Source: Pontederia crassipes (taxonomy: Eukaryota > Streptophyta > Magnoliopsida > Commelinales > Pontederiaceae). From it: 64,000 nt of DNA. The number at the start of each line of letters is the position of its first letter. Position 1 is the first letter of the stretch. The notes under the pieces are model-generated. The model worked only from the letters and a program-made list of their open reading frames with translations. It was not told the origin of the DNA and made no database searches. Shown here in pieces: positions 59,545-64,000 of the stretch. Both the position numbers and the translations under genes were made by a program. The stretch spans positions 23,820,501 to 23,884,500 of the forward strand of contig CM060197.1 of assembly GCA_030549335.1 (NCBI GenBank). The letters run 5' to 3'.

Positions 59545-60128
59545 CTATTTTAGAATATATAACTAATTCAACGGATCTATTTATTTCATGTTAGATAACA
59601 ATTATTCATTATCAAATTAACTCAATAAGTATATATTACTTCATATTTGAATTATATGGTTAATTGAATACTAAATAATAAAAAAATAAATACTCTACAA
59701 TATAAAGTGTAAAATGAGATGTTTTACTTATTCATTTAGCCTCAAGAAAAAAGAAAATAAATATGTAGAACATTGGACGGGTGTTAAGGCAAAGGTGTTC
59801 ACGAGTTTGGTTACCAGCAACAAATTTAATCTAACCCGACTCAATTCAAATCGGATCAATTGTTTTGTTCAAATCCTTCAACCATCATTTTTTACTATTT
59901 CAATTTTTTTATCACCAGATCCTAAGTTAACCCAACCCGAGTTGGATCATTCGATTCATTAGGCGCCCCTATGTAAAGCACTATTATATTAGTTAAATAA
60001 TAAATTTGATCAACACCAAAATTATCCGAATAATCAACAATCACAAACTATTTTAGCATATATAATTAGTTCAACGGATCCAATTTATTAGTTTTAGATG
60101 ATATTTTTTTATTATCAAATTAACTATA
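59545..60128. repeat. Pair of diverged ~83-bp direct repeats with a GACCC-type insert between
   Basis: Seen: 59545-59628 and 60046-60128 share AAACTATTTTAGxATATATAA, TTCAACGGATC, TTAGATxA and TTATTATCAAATTAACT in order, about three quarters identical. Between them lies sequence rich in CCCGACTC and CCAACCCGAGTTGGATC words, related to the GGGTC repeat at 9.2 and 20.1 kb. Confidence 0.7.
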
Positions 60129-60130
60129 TA

Positions 60131-60433
60131 TTAAATGGGGGTGTAGCGCCCATCCGTGGAACGTCGTGGAATGCCTCCTTCGTGAGTGTTGATGGTGCAT
60201 CGAACGGTCGCGTGAGGAAGAACGAATCTCGATCGTCGGCATGAAATCGACGACGTTGATCTTTGAGGAGAAAAAGACGAGCGGGCACAAATTCGACAAT
60301 GAAACGCCCGCGCCTTAGGACGTTGTCCGCTGCTGTTGAATCGCCCTCCATCCGCTATTGCCGAATCGTCCTCCGCCATGGTCCGCACCTCTCGTTTGAA
60401 TCACCCGCGCCTTCGCCGAAGCGGTGAGTTCCT
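60131..60433. other. GC-rich leader of the tandem-repeat region
   Basis: An abrupt change from AT-rich to GC-rich sequence at about 60131 (AAATGGGGGTGTAGCGCCC). Short open frames on both strands, none recognised. It may be one end of a transposon or the leader of the decayed gene that follows. Confidence 0.3.
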
Positions 60434-61235
60434 CGGCCGCCTTCATCTTTCCCTCCTTCCTTCGTGATTTCGGGTTCTCCCGCCCTGATCGCCTTTTTGG
60501 TTGTCCTTTGTGCCATGCCCTAGGTGATGATGTCTCCCGTTCGCGGCCGTGACGACTCGCGAAGCCCTTCTTCCTCTTTTTTCCCCTATATTTTTATTTT
60601 TCTGATGTTGTTCATGATTTTGCATTTCATCTTCCCTTTTCTTTTATGAATCTGCATTTTTTTCTTCCTTTTTCTTTTTCGTCTTCATTTTGCATCCTCC
60701 TCGGCTACCTTTGTCTTTCCCTCCTTCCTTCGTGATTTCGGGTTCTCTCGCCCTGAATCACCTTTCTGGTTCTCTTTCGTGCCATGCCCTAGGTGACGAC
60801 GGCTCTCGTTTGTTGGTCGTGATGTCGAAGCTCTTCTTCCTTTTTTCTCTATATTTTTTTTTTATTTTTGTGATGTTCTTCATGATTTTGCATTTCATCT
60901 TCCTTCTTCTTTTATGAATCCGCATTTTTGTCTTCCTTTTTCTTTTACATCTTCATTTTGCATCCTCTTTGGCCGCCTTCATCTTTCCCTCTTTCCTTCG
61001 TGATTTTGGGTTCTCCCGCCCTGAATCGCCTTTCTAGTTCTCCTTCGTGCCATGCCCTAGGTGACGACGTCTCTCGTTCGCCGACCGTGATGTCTCGTGA
61101 AGCCCTTCTTCCTTTTTTCCCTATTTTTTTATTTTTGTGATGTTGTTCGTGATTTTGCATTTCATCTTCCTTTTTGTTTTATGAATCCACATTTTCATCT
61201 TCCTTTTTCTTTTTCGTCTTCATTTTGCATCCACT
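60434..61235. repeat. Three-unit tandem repeat, about 260 bp each
   Basis: Seen: units begin near 60434, 60699 and 60968. Each holds TCTTTCCCTC, TTCCTTCGTGATTT, GGTTCTC-CGCCCTGA, TGCCATGCCCTAGGTGA, a CGTTCG-CC phrase, GAAGC-CTTCTTCC and a T-rich tail with TTTTGCATTTCATCTTCC. The units differ by substitutions and small gaps, with unit 3 more complete than unit 2 in the middle. Open frames run through it on both strands but are not conserved between units, so it looks non-coding. Confidence 0.9.
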
Positions 61236-61694
61236 CTATTGCCTGGAATGGCCATTCGGTGCCTAGATGATGACAACATGAATGCCCTAGACTGTCCATT
61301 TCTATGTGGAATGGCCAATTATGCGTGAAATGGAGAATACTTTGAACATACTATTCGAGCTAATTGTTGAATTTTACGAACTGATCCACTGAATTTTTGA
61401 TCTTGTAAATTAGTAAGAATGCATAAATCTGTACCTTTTTAACTTATCGTTGTTTTCATATGCCTCTTACCTTTGTAATCATGCATAAATTAGTTGTTGA
61501 CTGGATCTATACTTGCCTAAAGTAGTTATTGTCGTTGTTTGACTTGGCAAAGCTAAACTCTTTCTATAAATACTATTGTCATGTTGCCATTGTATATTAG
61601 TGTTTCATAATGTTTAGTTCAAGTTTACAACTTAACAAAGTTTACACTTACATATTATTTGTCTTGTGAATGTTAGAACATGACTTTCCCTACA

Positions 61695-61918
61695 TGCTAT
61701 TGCTAACAAGATGTTGGGATAAAATTTTCTTGGATTGAACGGAATCTCGATAGAAGATTTTATGGATGTCGACGTTATGGGGTGAGCTTTTATGCATACT
61801 TAAGATGTTTAACTCCATTCAACACATCAATAGTTTAATTTGAGTGCATTCTTTCTTTTAGAAAGTTGGGGCATGTGATTACATCAAATGTTTGGACTCA
61901 GAATTCAGATATTGATTG
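61695..61918 (+). pseudogene. Decayed GRF-type zinc finger, two exons
   Basis: Seen: from 61695 the frame reads CYC, a stop, then QDVGIKFSWIERNLDRRFYG and CRRYG up to 61781, where GTGAGC is a good splice donor. After an 80-bp intron ending TTCTTTTAG, the exon from 61862 continues in phase with KVGACDYIKCLDSEFRY and a stop at 61916. This is the GRF zinc-finger pattern C-x-C-(G)...SW-x-x-N-x-x-RRF-x-GC...C-x-(F)-x-x-C. The in-frame stop sits where the family has the glycine after the second cysteine, and no start codon was found upstream, so this is a remnant. Known: GRF fingers bind single-stranded nucleic acid and occur in many small, repeat-associated plant genes, often near Mutator-like elements. 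Confidence 0.6.
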
Positions 61919-63427
61919 AAGGAAGTGATAAATGAATTATTATAGTGGATTGATGTATTCGAATTCGAAGCTATAAATTTAGCTGGAATTGAAGCTGCAC
62001 GCTAGCCTAGAACTAATGCAAGGAATGGAGGAGTCAATAATATGTGGAAATGTATTGTTGTACTTATTATTACTATGATTGTGCTTATTTCGTTTAGTTG
62101 AAGTTGTTGATTATTATTACTGTGATTGTGCTTATTTCGTTTAGTTGAAGTTGTTGCATCATTTGTATGTCGTTATGGTATTAAGATAAATGAATGGACT
62201 TGGTATCTCGTTATGTTTAGTTGAAGTTGAAGTTGTTGTATCATGTGTATGTTGTTATGTCTATGTCCTTACTTTATTAATATGCTTGATACGTGTTGCC
62301 CTTGATGTAATATATTACATGTAGGATTAATCGAAATTGGACTTTTAATAGCACGAGTATTTGCAAGTACCATCATTTGATTGGAAAAAAATGGATATTC
62401 CTATTCTAGTTTCTTATAAAGATGAAAATTGCTTTCTTGCTAGTATTTGAAAGTACCATCATTGATGGGTAGAGTGGAGCCATCCATGGCAGATCGTTCT
62501 CCCCTCTTCCTCGAAAATTAGGGAAGTAGGCATGTAGCTGAAAAAAGAATACGTCTTTGTCTTCTCTCATATCAATGTTGAGAAATGAAATTCTAAGATG
62601 AAAGAAAGGTTATCTATATATGATAAGGTCATGCTAATAATAAGATGATCTAAAAATCGCAATAAGATGAAAGAAAGACGTGTTCAATTATTACTGTCTG
62701 CCAAAAGCTTCTCATCAAACTACAGAGAGATACACAATAACAACAAATATCCTAAAAAAAGGGGCCATAATACATAACGGGTTGTCATTGAAAAGATAAA
62801 ACAACATAGCACAAGCTGCCTATATCTATCATATCTCACTTTCTTGTGACATCTCTCATCCCTGCACAAAAACATAATCTAAAATTAGTGTTCGGATTGA
62901 ACATTGACTTCACACAAGCATATTGATAAGAAAAACATTTACAATGAACATTTTAATCTAATGTGAAAACAAGTGAGTTGGGGCATGAGAATGCAATACA
63001 AGCTAAAATTGTAGCATCAACATCACTGCAGACATTTTAATTTATCATAATAATGAGACGCATAGAAACCAAGAAAACTGACAAGAAAAACCTTTACAGT
63101 GAACAAAGACATGTAGCCATTGTTCTCAAACAGAATACAAGGGAAAGTTCATTAAAATCACCTATCTTGAGCGGTCATTGTTTTCTCTGCATTAAATATA
63201 AAAGAAATTCATGTATCATCCTCAACACATAATTCGTTGTATGAGTTTTTACTACACAAATAATGCATCCTAGGAAAACAAAGAGATTAGAGTTGTTTAC
63301 CATGTAATAACCATCTTTCATTCTATCTCTTTTGTGAAGTCACCTTGTTTTATCTCTTGGCCTTATAGTTTGTAAAAAAAATTAATAAAATGCACATTAT
63401 CATGCACTATTAATATAATTGTTTACC
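61919..63427. other. No intact gene; possible intron and distal exons of the locus at the right edge
   Basis: AT-rich. A 46-bp tandem duplication (TTATTATTACT.TGATTGTGC...) lies at about 62061-62155. Nothing was recognised between 62200 and 63420 on either strand, although the FAR1-like locus has a donor-like AAG|GTAAAC at its lower end, so later exons could lie here. Confidence 0.4.
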
Positions 63428-64000
63428 TTGAAGACAGAGCAATTTCTTTTGTCATGACCATTCTTCCCACATACAACACAGCTTCTTTTTTTAACCTCTT
63501 TTTATGACATAGTAATCTCAATACTATATTTAATTCTTCCTACATTTTTTAGTCTACCTTTTGCTTTAACACGAGTTGGATCACGTATGTCAAATTGAGA
63601 TGATTGTATCATGTTAGAGTCCGCATGAACAGAAATCATAGTAGCCTGAGATGCATTAATTTCTTTATCAACAACTTTGAAGGCTTCCAACTTATTTATC
63701 AACAACCTCGTCTACTAGTAGTGCCCCAAGTTTTAAGTGTTCCAATGAAAGCAAACCTAGCTCTCCAATCCTACGTAGATTACTATGTCAAGTCCATTTT
63801 TGCATTGGAGTTAAAAATGTCTTCACCAGTAGCCAATGTGGAGGCACAAAGCTGCCTTAGCATATCTTGCATCTATCGCCCAACGATGAAGAATATATTT
63901 ATCGAGCAATTTTGTCACTCTTTTCTTATAAAGGACATGTAAAAGATGAGAACAAAATACTCCATCTTGTTCAAACTTTTTACAAGAGCAACATACTAAA
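63428..64000 (-). pseudogene. FAR1/MULE-type protein C-terminus: SWIM finger plus zinc knuckle, cut by window edge
   Basis: Seen: on the minus strand, 63999-63823 reads LVCCSCKKFEQDGVFCSHLL then HVLYKKRVTKLLDKYILHRW and AIDAR. This is a SWIM zinc finger (C4-x-C6, C16-x-H18 of this segment) followed by the YIL-RW-x-DAR phrase typical of FAR1-related proteins and Mutator-like (jittery-type) transposases. The frame then stops. A second frame, 63705-63502, carries IRDPTRVKAKGRLKN, and a third near 63490-63428 reads RSCVVCGKNGHDKRNC, a CX2CX4HX4C knuckle ending at AAG|GTAAAC. Order and spacing match the family, but at least two frame changes separate the parts, so the copy is decayed. The catalytic DDE part would lie beyond the window. 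Host FRS gene and transposon cannot be told apart from this piece. Confidence 0.75.

Overview
The window is nuclear DNA of a flowering plant. The evidence is spliced genes with GT-AG introns, plant-only families (an EPIDERMAL PATTERNING FACTOR-like peptide, plant-type COX6A with a site II promoter motif) and a dense load of plant LTR retrotransposons and DNA-transposon relics. A very GC-rich, apparently intronless gene in an AT-rich background leans towards a monocot, but I cannot name the species.

Layout. 1-4.6 kb: remains of a Sirevirus-type Copia element (plus strand) with gag and the 3' LTR but no pol; a different solo LTR sits inside that LTR with a 5-bp target duplication. 5.3-6.0 kb: a decayed Myb/SANT-like fragment of the kind paired with PIF/Harbinger transposases. 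6.7-7.5 kb: degenerate tandem repeat. 9.3-20.1 kb: a full-length but broken Sirevirus-type Copia element on the minus strand with both LTRs, primer site, gag, pol, an env-like region and target duplication GGTTC; an extra LTR-like segment lies between pol and the env-like region. 20-33 kb: AT-rich sequence with microsatellites, a 2.6-kb solo LTR, part of a Gypsy LTR and a recent 335-bp tandem duplication. 33.3-34.4 kb: a GC-rich SMI1/KNR4 (SUKH)-like gene. 36-40.4 kb: another Sirevirus fragment inside LTR-like sequence. 40.9-41.8 kb: a non-autonomous Mutator-like element with 9-bp target duplications and a GC-rich cargo. 42.3-42.8 kb: hAT transposase C-terminus. 43.0-45.7 kb: end of a chromovirus-type Gypsy element (pol tail plus 3' LTR), which abuts the next gene.

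45.8-58 kb is the gene-rich part. Two tandem paralogues on the plus strand encode single-pass membrane proteins of unknown function, each with a 5' UTR intron and one coding exon. They are followed on the minus strand by COX6A (four exons, mitochondrial complex IV subunit) and an EPFL secreted peptide gene (three exons). Both spliced proteins could be read from the sequence with consistent splice sites and phases. 59-64 kb: a Tourist-like MITE, a three-unit GC-rich tandem repeat, a decayed GRF zinc finger, and at the window edge a FAR1/MULE-type SWIM-plus-zinc-knuckle protein remnant.

The most unusual pattern is that LTRs of apparently different families here carry arrays of short perfect or near-perfect palindromes. 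Sirevirus LTRs use GGTCGACC-type units, and the nested solo LTR uses an 18-bp CTGTCACGGCCGTGACAG-type unit.
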